Positions 9,846 through 18,470 of a DNA stretch of 64,000 nt are shown piece by piece (within the stretch, counting starts at the first letter, position 1; every line of letters starts with the position of its first letter). The stretch is taken from the NCBI RefSeq assembly GCF_001465545.3, contig NZ_CP013480.3, positions 4,340,001 to 4,404,000 of the forward strand. The letters are read 5' to 3'. Below the pieces are notes generated by a model. It was not told the DNA's origin, searched no databases, and worked only from the letters and a program-made list of their open reading frames with translations. Source of the stretch: Pandoraea norimbergensis (GTDB taxonomy: Bacteria; Pseudomonadota; Gammaproteobacteria; Burkholderiales; Burkholderiaceae). The position numbers and the translations under genes are program-made.

Positions 9846-11216
9846 TCAGCGGCTGACGGGTGCCAACGCCGGGGCGGGTTCACGGCGGGCGGCGGGCATC
9901 GCGAACATGCAGAACGCGGCGGCCAGCGCAGGCACACCGACGATCGCGAATAGCACCGGATACGCCATGCCCGAGCCGAGCAACAAGCCGCCCACGCTCG
10001 AACCGAGGATCGAACCGAAACGCCCGATGCCCGTCGCCCAAGCCACCCCGGTCGCCCGGTTCGCCGTCGGGTAATACGTTGCCGCGAGGCCATTGAGACC
10101 GACCTGCGTGCCGCTGATGCAAACCCCAGCGATGTACACGAGCGGGGCAAGCACGGCCGCATTGCCGAAAGTGCGGCCGATGCAGATCACCGTCACGAAC
10201 GCCACCGCATAAGCCGCGCCCAGCACCCACGCCGGTCGCGCACTGTCCATCACTCGCCCGAGCAGCAGACCGCCCGTGGTGCCGCCAATCGACCACAGCG
10301 CGGTGATGAGTGCCGCGTTGCGCATCGAGCCACCGGAATTCGTAATGATGGTCGGCAACCAGCTTGCCATCAGGTACAGCACCGAAAGGCCCATGAAGAA
10401 CGCAGCCCACAGCAGCAACGTGCCGCGTGCATAAGGCGCCACCAGCAATTCACGTACCGGCGAGCGGCTTTGTTTCTTTTCAAGGGCAACGAAGGTGGTC
10501 TGCGGCGTCACAACATCGGGAGCGATGCGGCGACCCAGTGCGCGCAGGCGGTCCTGCTCATGGGGTCGGCGCAACGCGAGAAAGCGCATCGACTCAGGCA
10601 ACAGCCCCCACAGCACCGGTAACAGCAGCAGCGGCAATACCCCGCCCACGAGCACCATGGCGTGCCAGCCGTGCCGCTCGATAATCTGTGAGGCCACTAC
10701 GCCACCGAACGCGGACCCCATCGAATTGCCGCACATCATCAGCGTAATGATCGACAGCTTGCGCTTGCCCGACGCGTACTCGGCCGTCAGCGTGACCGCT
10801 GCGGGCGAAGCGCCCCCGATGCCCGCACCGGCGATGAAGCGCAGGATCGATAGTTCGGTGACGTTGGTCGCGAACAGCGTGGCCAGCGTGGCGAGCCCAA
10901 AGGTCGCCACCGACGCCAGCAACACAAAGCGCCGCCCGCGCCGGTCGGCCAGCGGCCCGAACAGCAGCGAGCCGGCCATCATGCCGATCAGTGCCGAGAC
11001 GAAAATTGGCGAGAGTTCCGCGACCGACAGGCCCCACTCCCGGCGCACGGCCGGTGCGATGTAGGCTGCCAGCCCGATGTCGATGCCGTCGATGGCGACG
11101 ATCAGAAAGCACAGGACGACAACGCGCCACTGAAGCCCCGACATGCGGCGGCCGTCGAGAAAAGATTGCAGATCGAGCGGCGCCGGCGCGTTCGGGGAGG
11201 TGTTGGTGTTTGGCAT
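9846..11216 (-). CDS. MFS transporter, aromatic acid:H+ symporter (AAHS) type
   Basis: A 456-residue, 12-segment inner-membrane permease. The first segment carries DGIDIGLAAYIAPAV, which resembles the DGxD signature of the benzoate/4-hydroxybenzoate/protocatechuate symporters. The loop between segments 2 and 3 has GPLADRRGRR, the MFS motif. A short hydrophilic N-terminus precedes it. It lies between the porin and an EthD-like protein, consistent with uptake of an aromatic or other organic acid that the porin admits through the outer membrane. The substrate is inferred from family only. Confidence 0.85.
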   Translation of the reverse strand: MPNTNTSPNAPAPLDLQSFLDGRRMSGLQWRVVVLCFLIVAIDGIDIGLAAYIAPAVRREWGLSVAELSPIFVSALIGMMAGSLLFGPLADRRGRRFVLLASVATFGLATLATLFATNVTELSILRFIAGAGIGGASPAAVTLTAEYASGKRKLSIITLMMCGNSMGSAFGGVVASQIIERHGWHAMVLVGGVLPLLLLPVLWGLLPESMRFLALRRPHEQDRLRALGRRIAPDVVTPQTTFVALEKKQSRSPVRELLVAPYARGTLLLWAAFFMGLSVLYLMASWLPTIITNSGGSMRNAALITALWSIGGTTGGLLLGRVMDSARPAWVLGAAYAVAFVTVICIGRTFGNAAVLAPLVYIAGVCISGTQVGLNGLAATYYPTANRATGVAWATGIGRFGSILGSSVGGLLLGSGMAYPVLFAIVGVPALAAAFCMFAMPAARREPAPALAPVSR

Positions 11217-11257
11217 GCGAGTTCAGATTCCGTCGAGATGTCGATAGACCGATGCGG

Positions 11258-12400
11258 TCAGAACAGCTTGCGCAAACCCACGCGCACGGCCATTTGATTC
11301 GGCGTGGTCGATGCCGTCAGACCGAAGATGTCGGCCACGGCCACATTGCCCGTCGAATCGTGCCCGCTCGCGTGCTGCCAGACGACGATGCCGTAGAGGT
11401 ACGTCGTCTTGGAGAAATTGTAGGCCGCGCCGCCTTCGACCGACTGGTAATGTCCGCCCGGCGCAAAACTGTACTGGTAGCCGATACCCGCCATGGTGCG
11501 CGGCGAAAACGAGTATCCGTAGTTGATTTGGTAGTTGTTGAAGACGGCGTTGGGCGGTGCCAGCGGGTTGGCTGCCGTGCGCACGATATCGAGAAAGCGC
11601 ACGTTCTCGTACATGGCCGACACCTGCGAATTGCCCCACGTGTACTTCGCGCCGCCGCCAACCACCTGCTCGCTCGTGGCCGTGACGTAGTTCTGGAAGA
11701 TCGGGTTGGTGACCGGGTTCGAATAGGCCGCCCCCGGCTGCGCCGAAGTGGCCGCGCCAAAGATCGACGTGCCCGGCGTGCGCATGTTCATGTACGCGCC
11801 AGCCACTTGCAGACCGCCGCTCGTGTACGACGCGCCGAAGCCGTACGTCCGGTCCTGTGCGAAATTCCCCGCCACGTTACCCAGCGAGAGCATCGTACTG
11901 AACTTCAGTCCGGCGTAAGTCTGGCTCTCGTACTTGATGACGTTGTTGATCTTGTTGTAATTCCACGAGCCGTCGATATCGCCCAGCGTCGCGCCCAGAC
12001 CACCGGCAAACATGAACGACGTGGACAGCGGCACAAAGTAGTCGTTGGTCATCGAATACTGGTGACCGATCGTCAGCGTGCCGAGCCGCTTGTCCGAGAA
12101 GCCGACGAACGCTTGCCGGCCGAACATCGTGTTGGCGGGCTGCGAGGCGCCGTTCATGATGTTGAAACCCGCTTCGAGCGTGAAGATCGCCGACAAGCCG
12201 CCGCCCAGATCCTCGACCCCGCTGAAGCCGAACTTGTCACCCGCGCGCCCGCCGCTGGCCGCCTGCCATGCAGACTTGCCGCCGCTGTTGTTCACGTAGG
12301 TCATGGCGGCGTCGACCGCGCCGTAGATAGTCACGTTGCTTTGCGCGAACGCGCTCAGCGAGCATGCCGCAAGGGGCAGGCAAGCGATCCAGTGCTTCAC
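11258..12400 (-). CDS. Gram-negative trimeric porin (Burkholderia OmpC-like)
   Basis: A 380-residue outer-membrane diffusion channel. The chosen start is a GTG preceded by GGAGA at good spacing. It yields a clean signal peptide ending in SLSAFAQ, followed by the typical mature N-terminus SNVTIYGAVDAAMTYV. The body shows alternating amphipathic strands, and the protein ends in RVGLRKLF, the terminal-phenylalanine signature recognised by the BAM complex. An upstream in-frame extension of 58 residues lacks signal features and is rejected. It is first in a run with the MFS transporter, EthD-like protein and dehydrogenase, and lies about 190 bases downstream of the LysR gene. Confidence 0.93.
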   Translation of the reverse strand: MKHWIACLPLAACSLSAFAQSNVTIYGAVDAAMTYVNNSGGKSAWQAASGGRAGDKFGFSGVEDLGGGLSAIFTLEAGFNIMNGASQPANTMFGRQAFVGFSDKRLGTLTIGHQYSMTNDYFVPLSTSFMFAGGLGATLGDIDGSWNYNKINNVIKYESQTYAGLKFSTMLSLGNVAGNFAQDRTYGFGASYTSGGLQVAGAYMNMRTPGTSIFGAATSAQPGAAYSNPVTNPIFQNYVTATSEQVVGGGAKYTWGNSQVSAMYENVRFLDIVRTAANPLAPPNAVFNNYQINYGYSFSPRTMAGIGYQYSFAPGGHYQSVEGGAAYNFSKTTYLYGIVVWQHASGHDSTGNVAVADIFGLTASTTPNQMAVRVGLRKLF

Positions 12401-12592
12401 GGTTGTCTCCTGTATCTCTTTTATTGTCTTGGGTACCGCGCGACTGGCAGGCAGCGCACGGCTGGCCCAGATAATGGGCGAACGCGGCCCCGCAATATAG
12501 GGGCGAAGTGGAAGTTCAGAACACGCGATTCGGAAATAATCGCGCGTCACCCGATGACCGGGATTGGCAGACAAAACACGTGACGTGCGAGG

Positions 12593-13504
12593 TCACAGGT
12601 AAGTGCCCTGCTCCTCCAGTCGGGCGAGCCCTGCGACGAGGTAATCGAGCAAGGCATGGAACAGCTTGGGATTGTGGTGATTGGCCGGACGCAGCACCTT
12701 GATCCAGTAGTCCGGCAGCCCGAAACCGGGCAGCAACTGCACCAGACGCCCTGCCCGCACGCTGTCATTGGCGCGATAGCGCGGGAGTATCGCTACGCCC
12801 ATGCCGTCGACGCAGGCGTTGTGCATGGCGTCGATATCGTTGGTCGCAAAGCCGCCGTCGACGCTCACCTGAATGTCGCCGGCGCGCGCATCGGTGAACG
12901 TCCACGTGCGCACGGTGCTTTGATACGAGTAGAGCAGGCAGCGATGGCCGGGCAGGTCTGACGGGTGTTCGGGCGTGCCGTGCTGCGCCAGATAGTCGGG
13001 CGACGCGTAGACCAGCCGTTTGAACGGGCACAGTGGAAACTCTTCGACACCGTCGTAGGTAACGGGCAGCCCGGTGATGACGAAGTCGAAATTTTCCAGC
13101 ACCGGATCGACGGCCCGGTTCGCCAGTTGCAGTTCGAGACTCGCCTTGGGATGGGTGAGGAAGAACTCGTTGAGCAACTTGCCGAGAAAGTGGTTGGTGA
13201 ACGACGCGGGCGCTTTAACGCGCAAGCGGCCGCCGAGCGAGCGATCATCCACCGCCGCGCGCTCGGACAGCCGCTCATAGGCCGCCAGAAAATCGCGGGC
13301 GCTGCCCAGCATGTCGCGCCCGGAGGCGGTCAGCGTCAGGCTGCGGGTGGTGCGTTGAAAGAGCAGAACCTCCAGTTCCTTCTCCAGCGCACTGACCCGC
13401 TTTGTCACCACTGGCGCCGACACGTCCAACCGGCGTGCGGCCGCCGTGAAGCTCCCCATTTCGGCCACCGCGAGGAAGGCTCGCACGTTCTCTACACTAT
13501 CCAT
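12593..13504 (-). CDS. LysR-family transcriptional regulator
   Basis: A 303-residue DNA-binding protein. The N-terminal winged helix (about 1-60) reads NVRAFLAVAEMGSFTAAARRLD and is followed by a linker helix and a periplasmic-binding-protein-like effector domain. The subgroup resembles the DsdC/PtxR-like CrgA type, with VSAPVVTKRVSALEKELEV in the recognition region. It is encoded in the same direction as the porin-transporter-dehydrogenase run and directly upstream of it, so that run is the most likely target. The effector is unknown. Confidence 0.9.
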   Translation of the reverse strand: MDSVENVRAFLAVAEMGSFTAAARRLDVSAPVVTKRVSALEKELEVLLFQRTTRSLTLTASGRDMLGSARDFLAAYERLSERAAVDDRSLGGRLRVKAPASFTNHFLGKLLNEFFLTHPKASLELQLANRAVDPVLENFDFVITGLPVTYDGVEEFPLCPFKRLVYASPDYLAQHGTPEHPSDLPGHRCLLYSYQSTVRTWTFTDARAGDIQVSVDGGFATNDIDAMHNACVDGMGVAILPRYRANDSVRAGRLVQLLPGFGLPDYWIKVLRPANHHNPKLFHALLDYLVAGLARLEEQGTYL

Positions 13505-13558
13505 CGCTCACTGCCTCGTTGCGCTGATGGAAGTGAATTGTATAGATTGCGGCGCCGC

Positions 13559-14716
13559 TCAGGTCGCAAGGTGATCGGCGAGGCGGTGCAGCATCGCGTC
13601 GCAGCCTTCGAGTTGTTCGAGGCTCACGAACTCATCCGGCTTGTGCCCCTGATCCATGCTGCCCGGGCCACACACCACCGTCGGAATGCCCACTTCGTTG
13701 AACAATCCGCCCTCGGTGCCGAACGCGACCGTACCGAATTCCCGGGAGTCGCACAGCATCGCCAGCAGACGCGCGGCGTCGCTATCCGGTGGCGTCGCCA
13801 GCGCTGGATATGCCGATAACTCGACCAGACGAATGTCGGTGTCCGGTTTCACAGCGCGCATCTTCGGCAGCAGATCGGTCTCGGCGTAATGCTGCAATGT
13901 CCGGGCAACATGCGTCGCATCGAACCCCGGCAACGCCCGCACTTCAAAATCGAACTCGCATTCGGCGGGCACGATGTTCAGCGCGCGTCCGCCCTTGATG
14001 ACGCCAGTCTGCACCGTGGAAAACGGTGGATCGAAGCGCGTGTCGTGATACTCGGGGTCGGCAAGTTCTTCGCCGATATCTTCCAGACAGTTGATGAGCC
14101 GTGCCGCGTACTGAATGGCATTGACGCCATAAGGCGCATACGCCGAATGGCACGGTGCGCCCTTCACGCAGCATCGCATCGCCAGCTTGCCTTTATGCCC
14201 CAATACGGGCTTGAGCGCCGTCGGCTCGCCGATCAGGCACAGCACCGGTTTGTGCGGGCGCTTGGCCAGCTCTGCGAGCATGGGGCGCACGCCAAGACAG
14301 CCGATCTCCTCGTCGTACGAAAACGCCAGATGCACAGGGATGCGCAAGTCACGCGCGACGAAGATCGGCACCGCCGCCAATACCGAAGCGATATAGCCCT
14401 TCATGTCGGCGGTACCACGCCCGTAAAGACGGCCCTCTTTCTCGATGAGGCGAAACGGATCGACAGTCCACGCCTGTCCATCGACCGGCACGACGTCGGT
14501 GTGCCCCGAGAGCACAATGCCGCCGCGATCTTGCGGACCGATAGTCGCGAACAGATTGGCCTTGGTGCGCTCGTCGTTGTAGAAGAGTTCGCTCTGCACC
14601 CCGTGTTGCGCAAGGTAATCGCGAATGAACTCGATCATCGCCAGATTGGAATCGCGGCTGACGGTGGGGAATCCGATCAGCGTTTCCAGCAATGCGCGGC
14701 TCGACACGTCATTCAT
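13559..14716 (-). CDS. argE: M20-family acetylornithine deacetylase-like amidohydrolase
   Basis: A metallo-hydrolase removing an acyl group from an N-acylated amino compound. Metal-binding segments are visible in order: LSGHTDVVPVDG, RGTADMKGY, SYDEEIGCLG, LIGEPT and, near the end, CGPGSMDQGHKPDEF. These match the ArgE/DapE architecture and its 385-residue length. I use the ATG giving MNDVSS because GGAG lies 9 bases upstream; it overlaps the DUF1028 stop by 8 bases, showing translational coupling. The position after a flavin monooxygenase, RidA and DUF1028 gene argues for a catabolic deacylase rather than biosynthetic ArgE, so the symbol is by similarity only. Confidence 0.85.
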   Translation of the reverse strand: MNDVSSRALLETLIGFPTVSRDSNLAMIEFIRDYLAQHGVQSELFYNDERTKANLFATIGPQDRGGIVLSGHTDVVPVDGQAWTVDPFRLIEKEGRLYGRGTADMKGYIASVLAAVPIFVARDLRIPVHLAFSYDEEIGCLGVRPMLAELAKRPHKPVLCLIGEPTALKPVLGHKGKLAMRCCVKGAPCHSAYAPYGVNAIQYAARLINCLEDIGEELADPEYHDTRFDPPFSTVQTGVIKGGRALNIVPAECEFDFEVRALPGFDATHVARTLQHYAETDLLPKMRAVKPDTDIRLVELSAYPALATPPDSDAARLLAMLCDSREFGTVAFGTEGGLFNEVGIPTVVCGPGSMDQGHKPDEFVSLEQLEGCDAMLHRLADHLAT

Positions 14717-15386
14717 CGCCCGGCACTCCATAGCTCGGTGCAGCCGTGGGGTTCAGCGCCCGGGTCACGTAGTCCTGCATTTGCGGCTTGTAGGCTTGCC
14801 AGAGCCCGTCCAGCTTGCCGATGGGGTCCTCGTCGGCCCAATCGACGCGCAAGTCGACGATCGGCCAGATCAGGTCGCCCACAATCTTCAGCGCCGCCGA
14901 GTGCACCGGCCCCGCCTCGCCACCACTGGCCATTGCCGCATGCATCGCAGCGAGCAACCGGTCAGCCAGCGGGCCAGGCGTGTTCTCGAACGCCGGGATC
15001 ATGGCGTCGATGACCTCGCGCCCCCGCAACATGTTGCCTGCGGCCACGCACTGCACCCCGGCCACGGCGTTATATATCCCCAGCGTTTGCTGGCCGCTGA
15101 AGAACGCCGTGCGGCCCTGCGCATCGAGCACGGTGACTTGCCGGTACTCGCTCCAGTCGCTGGCGGCCAGCGTTCGGCTCAGCGCGGTTGCCGGATCGAC
15201 CGCTTCCTCGGCGAGACGGTCCAGAATCTGCGGCCCCAGCGCAGGCAGCGTCACGTTCTGTGTGGACACTGCACCAACGTTCGCGCGCAGCCACGGACAC
15301 CGTGCCCCGACAGCAATGCTCGACGAACTGATCGCAATGCCGAGTTGTCCGGTCTTTTCACATCGTCCAACGATAGAGAAGGTCAT
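14709..15386 (-). CDS. DUF1028 family protein (Ntn-hydrolase-like fold)
   Basis: A 225-residue cytosolic protein opening with MTFSIVGRCEKTGQLGIAI, the hallmark start of DUF1028, followed by the conserved GARCPWLRANVGAVSTQN segment. Family members are usually encoded beside RidA proteins and peptidases or amine-catabolism genes and adopt an Ntn-hydrolase-like fold; no reaction is established that I know of. Here it sits 44 bases after RidA and overlaps the M20 hydrolase gene, which fits an amidase or lactamase-like step in the same pathway. Confidence 0.85.
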   Translation of the reverse strand: MTFSIVGRCEKTGQLGIAISSSSIAVGARCPWLRANVGAVSTQNVTLPALGPQILDRLAEEAVDPATALSRTLAASDWSEYRQVTVLDAQGRTAFFSGQQTLGIYNAVAGVQCVAAGNMLRGREVIDAMIPAFENTPGPLADRLLAAMHAAMASGGEAGPVHSAALKIVGDLIWPIVDLRVDWADEDPIGKLDGLWQAYKPQMQDYVTRALNPTAAPSYGVPGDE

Positions 15387-15430
15387 GTTTGCTCCTTACC
15401 TCGCTTACGTGCCTTATGCGCCTCACTGCC

Positions 15431-15868
15431 TTACGCGCCGGGACGCGTGCAGCCATCGGGAATCACGGCGATGACGTCGATTTCCATCAACCACTCGGGC
15501 TGCCCCAGCGCGACCACGGTCAGCCCCGTGGAAATCGGAAACACGCCTTTGAGCCACTTCCCCACTTCGCGATAAACCGGCTCGCGAAAGCGCACGTCGG
15601 TCAGGTACGTGGTCGTCTTGACGATGTGCGACAAGTCGCTGCCGGCCTCTTCGAGCAGTTGCTTGACGTTCTTCATCGCCTGCTCGGCCTGCGCACGCGG
15701 ATCGCCCAGCCCGACTAGATTGCCTGCGAAGTCGGTACCGATCTGCCCACGCACGTAGACCGTGTTTCCCGCACGCACTGCCTGACAAAGATCGTTATCG
15801 AGCGATTGATTCGGATACGTCTCCTTCGTGTTGAACATGCGGATACGGGTATGCGTCGGTTGGCTCAT
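15431..15868 (-). CDS. RidA (YjgF/UK114) family enamine/imine deaminase
   Basis: A 145-residue protein of the trimeric RidA family, which hydrolyses reactive enamine or imine intermediates to carbonyl compound and ammonia. Family features include GNTVYVRGQIGTDFAGN, the segment QAEQAMKNVKQLLEEAGS, and the strand pattern around YLTDVRFREPVY. The start is the ATG giving MSQPTHTRIRMF, with GAGGGG just upstream; a longer in-frame extension only shadows the upstream gene. It lies 10 bases downstream of the flavin monooxygenase stop, so it probably quenches the imine made by that enzyme. The catalytic-arginine position was not aligned. Confidence 0.9.
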   Translation of the reverse strand: MSQPTHTRIRMFNTKETYPNQSLDNDLCQAVRAGNTVYVRGQIGTDFAGNLVGLGDPRAQAEQAMKNVKQLLEEAGSDLSHIVKTTTYLTDVRFREPVYREVGKWLKGVFPISTGLTVVALGQPEWLMEIDVIAVIPDGCTRPGA

Positions 15869-15878
15869 GGCGTGCCCC

Positions 15879-17144
15879 TCAAATCGTTGGCGAGTCGTAA
15901 TAGGCGAGATATTTGCGTTGGGTGGCGATGTGGTCCGCGATATGCCGCGCGTCATGCCACACGCCCCAGATGAACGACGATCCGCGACGCGAGAGCCACG
16001 GCAGACCGAGGAAATACACGCCCGGCTCCTGCGAGACGCCGCGTTGATGCTTCGGTTTGCCGTTCTCGCCGAAGGCATCGACTTGCAGCCAGCGGAAATC
16101 GACGGCGTAGCCCGTCGCCCAGACGATCGACGTGACGTTGGCTTGAGCCAGATCGAGGTCGCGCAGCGGGTTCGTCAGGCACGCCGGATCGGGCGGAATG
16201 ACGCGGGCTTCCGGCTCTTCGGGAAGGTCGAGGCCGTTGCGGGCGGCGTAAGCATCCGCAGCATCGAGCAGCGACAAATAGTTTTCGTCGCCGCGCGCGA
16301 TGTTCTGTGCCAGATCGTCCTGAAAACGCACGACACCGGCCTCGAACGACTGCGTCAGCCCGGTGAGCATGACGCCCTGATGCGCCAGACGTCGAAAGTC
16401 CACCGTATGACCGCCGTGCGCACCGCTCACCGCGATGGTCACGTGCTCGCGGCCCGGCCGCATGATTTCCGCATCCCATTCGCCGAGCACACCGAGCCAC
16501 CAGCAGAAGTCGCGTCCACGATAGCCACGTGGGGGCCGGTCATGCGCGCCGACCGACAAATAGACCTGCCGCCCGGCGCGCTGCAACTCATCGGCGATCT
16601 GCACGCCCGACGAGCCAGCGCCGACGACGAGCACATTGCCCGGCGGCAATTGCCCGGGGTTGCGGTAGTCGGCGGAATGAATCTGCGTCAGCCGCGCGTC
16701 GGCAGGCGCGATGGCGGGAATCACCGGACGCTGGAACGCGCCGGTCGCCACCACCACGCGCAGCGCTTCGAGCGTGCCGTCCGACGTTTCCACGGTGAAG
16801 CCCGGCCGGCCTTGGTTGCGCACGACCTTCGTCACTTCGACACCTGTGCGAATCGGCGCTTCGATCTTTCGCGCGTATTCGACGAAGTAGTCGGCCACCT
16901 GCTCTTTCGAGGCAAAGCTATCAGGGTCGATCTCCGCAAAAGTCAGGTTCGGAAAGCGGTCGTGCCATGCGGGGCCATTCGCTACCAGCGAGTCCCAACG
17001 TCCGGTGCGCCAGCGCTCGGCGATACGTGAGCGCTCCAGCACGAGATGCGGCACACCGTGCTTGCTCAGGTGCTCGCTCATCGCCACACCGGCCTGCCCG
17101 GCGCCGACGACGAGCGTATCGATTGACGTTGTTTGCACTGTCAT
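15879..17144 (-). CDS. FAD/NADPH-dependent flavin monooxygenase (CzcO/YUCCA-like)
   Basis: A 421-residue soluble flavoprotein. A first dinucleotide motif, VVGAGQAGVAMSEHL, sits near residue 12 for FAD. A second, VVGAGSSGVQIADEL, lies near 175 for NADPH, with the ATGY-type motif WATGYAVDFRW near 345. The segment LTQIHSADYRNPGQLP corresponds to the FMO/BVMO linker but is not a perfect FxGxxxH match. Such enzymes N-hydroxylate amines or carry out Baeyer-Villiger oxidation. It heads the minus-strand run with RidA, DUF1028 and M20 hydrolase, opposite a divergent LysR gene. Substrate unknown. Confidence 0.87.
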   Translation of the reverse strand: MTVQTTSIDTLVVGAGQAGVAMSEHLSKHGVPHLVLERSRIAERWRTGRWDSLVANGPAWHDRFPNLTFAEIDPDSFASKEQVADYFVEYARKIEAPIRTGVEVTKVVRNQGRPGFTVETSDGTLEALRVVVATGAFQRPVIPAIAPADARLTQIHSADYRNPGQLPPGNVLVVGAGSSGVQIADELQRAGRQVYLSVGAHDRPPRGYRGRDFCWWLGVLGEWDAEIMRPGREHVTIAVSGAHGGHTVDFRRLAHQGVMLTGLTQSFEAGVVRFQDDLAQNIARGDENYLSLLDAADAYAARNGLDLPEEPEARVIPPDPACLTNPLRDLDLAQANVTSIVWATGYAVDFRWLQVDAFGENGKPKHQRGVSQEPGVYFLGLPWLSRRGSSFIWGVWHDARHIADHIATQRKYLAYYDSPTI

Positions 17145-17226
17145 GGCTTGCGTCCTTCAGAAGGCAGATTGATTCCGAACGCCCCGCGGGGGTAGGTCAT
17201 TCGCGAAAATCTACGCGCCTCGACAG

Positions 17227-17266
17227 AATCCGAAAAATATATTTAAAAAATGCAAAGCATCGGATT
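17227..17266. promoter_or_regulatory. Inverted repeat in the divergent LysR/monooxygenase control region
   Basis: AATCCGA (17227-17233) is mirrored by TCGGATT (17260-17266) around a strikingly AT-rich 26-base centre. It lies in the 190-base gap between the flavin monooxygenase gene and the LysR gene, where a LysR regulator would be expected to bind. Binding is inferred. Confidence 0.4.
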
Positions 17267-17334
17267 TGACTATGCAGACTTTTTTTTCGATTTCACAATG
17301 CCATCACCCCATGCCGCCTTATGGAGCGATGCCG

Positions 17335-18300
17335 ATGGATAACCTGGCTACCTTGGCAACGTTGGAGACGTTAGATACGCAGCCCCTGCGGTACTCGCTG
17401 CGTCAGCTGCGTTATTTCGTGGTCACGGCGGAAGCGCTGTCCTTCACGGCGGCCGCCAAACGGCTGCATATCTCACAGCCCTCCATTTCCACCGCGCTGG
17501 CGGATCTCGAAGTCTCGTTCGGGGTGCAGCTGTTCATCCGGCATCACGCGAGCGGCCTGTCGCTGACCCAAGCCGGGCGTGATTTGCTCGGGCAGGCGCG
17601 CAACCTGCTGAAAACCGCCGAAGAGTTGCAGATGGCGGCCAAAGAGATGGATGGCGGCATGACAGGCTCGATTGCGCTGGGCTGCCTCGCGTCGCTGGCC
17701 CCGCCCCTGATGCCGGGGCTCATCAGCCGCTTCACGCAAGAGCACGCGGGCATCGCCTTTCGCACGGTGGAAGCGCATCAGGACGGGCTGCTGCGCGGCC
17801 TGCACGATGGCTCACTCGATCTGGTGCTCACGTACAGCCTCGACCTGAGCGACGACATCGCGTTCACGCCGTTGGTCTCGCTGCCGCCCTATGCCATCCT
17901 GCCGCGCACGCACCGGCTGGCCCGCGCTCGCAAGGTATCGCTTGCCGACCTGCTGCCGGAGCCTTACGTGATGCTCGATCTGCCGCACAGCCGCGAATAC
18001 TTTGCCGCCCTCTTCGACGCCGTGGGCAACCGGCCGGTCCCCGCATTCCGCTCGTCGCAGCCGGAAGTCGTGCGCGGCATGGTGGCCAACGGTCTGGGCT
18101 ACAGCCTGCTGAATTTCCCGCTCAAGTCGAACCGGACAGTCGATGGCGAAGAGTTCGTCATCAAGCGCTTCAAAGACAACGTCAACGCGATCATGCTGGG
18201 CGTCGCGCAATCGCGCACGATGAAGCCCCGCCGGGTCGTGCAGCGTTTTGCCTCGTTTGCCGAGAACTACATCCAGCGGCTCCATCTGGCATCGCAGTAG
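17335..18300 (+). CDS. LysR-family transcriptional regulator
   Basis: A 321-residue regulator when started at the ATG giving MDNLATLATL, chosen because GGAG lies 8 bases upstream; a start at 17266 would add 23 residues. The helix-turn-helix region reads RQLRYFVVTAEALSFTAAA and SQPSISTALADLEVSF, followed by an effector-binding domain. It stands between two arms of one apparent pathway: divergent from the flavin monooxygenase run and 170 bases upstream of the Rieske oxygenase and ABC importer on its own strand. It could control both. Confidence 0.9.
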   Translation: MDNLATLATLETLDTQPLRYSLRQLRYFVVTAEALSFTAAAKRLHISQPSISTALADLEVSFGVQLFIRHHASGLSLTQAGRDLLGQARNLLKTAEELQMAAKEMDGGMTGSIALGCLASLAPPLMPGLISRFTQEHAGIAFRTVEAHQDGLLRGLHDGSLDLVLTYSLDLSDDIAFTPLVSLPPYAILPRTHRLARARKVSLADLLPEPYVMLDLPHSREYFAALFDAVGNRPVPAFRSSQPEVVRGMVANGLGYSLLNFPLKSNRTVDGEEFVIKRFKDNVNAIMLGVAQSRTMKPRRVVQRFASFAENYIQRLHLASQ

Positions 18301-18333
18301 GCAGCGTCGCGTTGACGAATCAGGCCCTGCATA

Positions 18334-18388
18334 GGCAAAACCTTTGCCCTGTATCCAAAAACAATATTTTGGCTTGCAATTTGGCTTG
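18334..18388. promoter_or_regulatory. Cluster of short inverted and direct repeats upstream of the Rieske gene
   Basis: Three signals lie within 55 bases. GGCAAA-ACC-TTTGCC spans 18334-18348. CCAAAA-N6-TTTTGG spans 18355-18372. TTGGCTTG is directly repeated at 18369-18376 and 18381-18388. The patch is markedly AT-richer than its surroundings and lies 80-140 bases before the Rieske start codon, as expected of a promoter with regulator sites. The first element could also act as a weak terminator for the LysR gene, but no T-run follows. Confidence 0.4.
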
Positions 18389-18470
18389 ATAGATTGATGT
18401 TCATGTTGAGTGCGGTGCGTGAGGGCTGGCAGCGTTGCCCGAGCGTCATGGCGAATGAGCGGAGGGCTTC

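Noticed and set aside
10991..12583. A 530-codon plus-strand frame opposite the MFS and porin genes
   Set aside because: It spans two unrelated minus-strand genes, has Arg-rich composition and shows no domain pattern.
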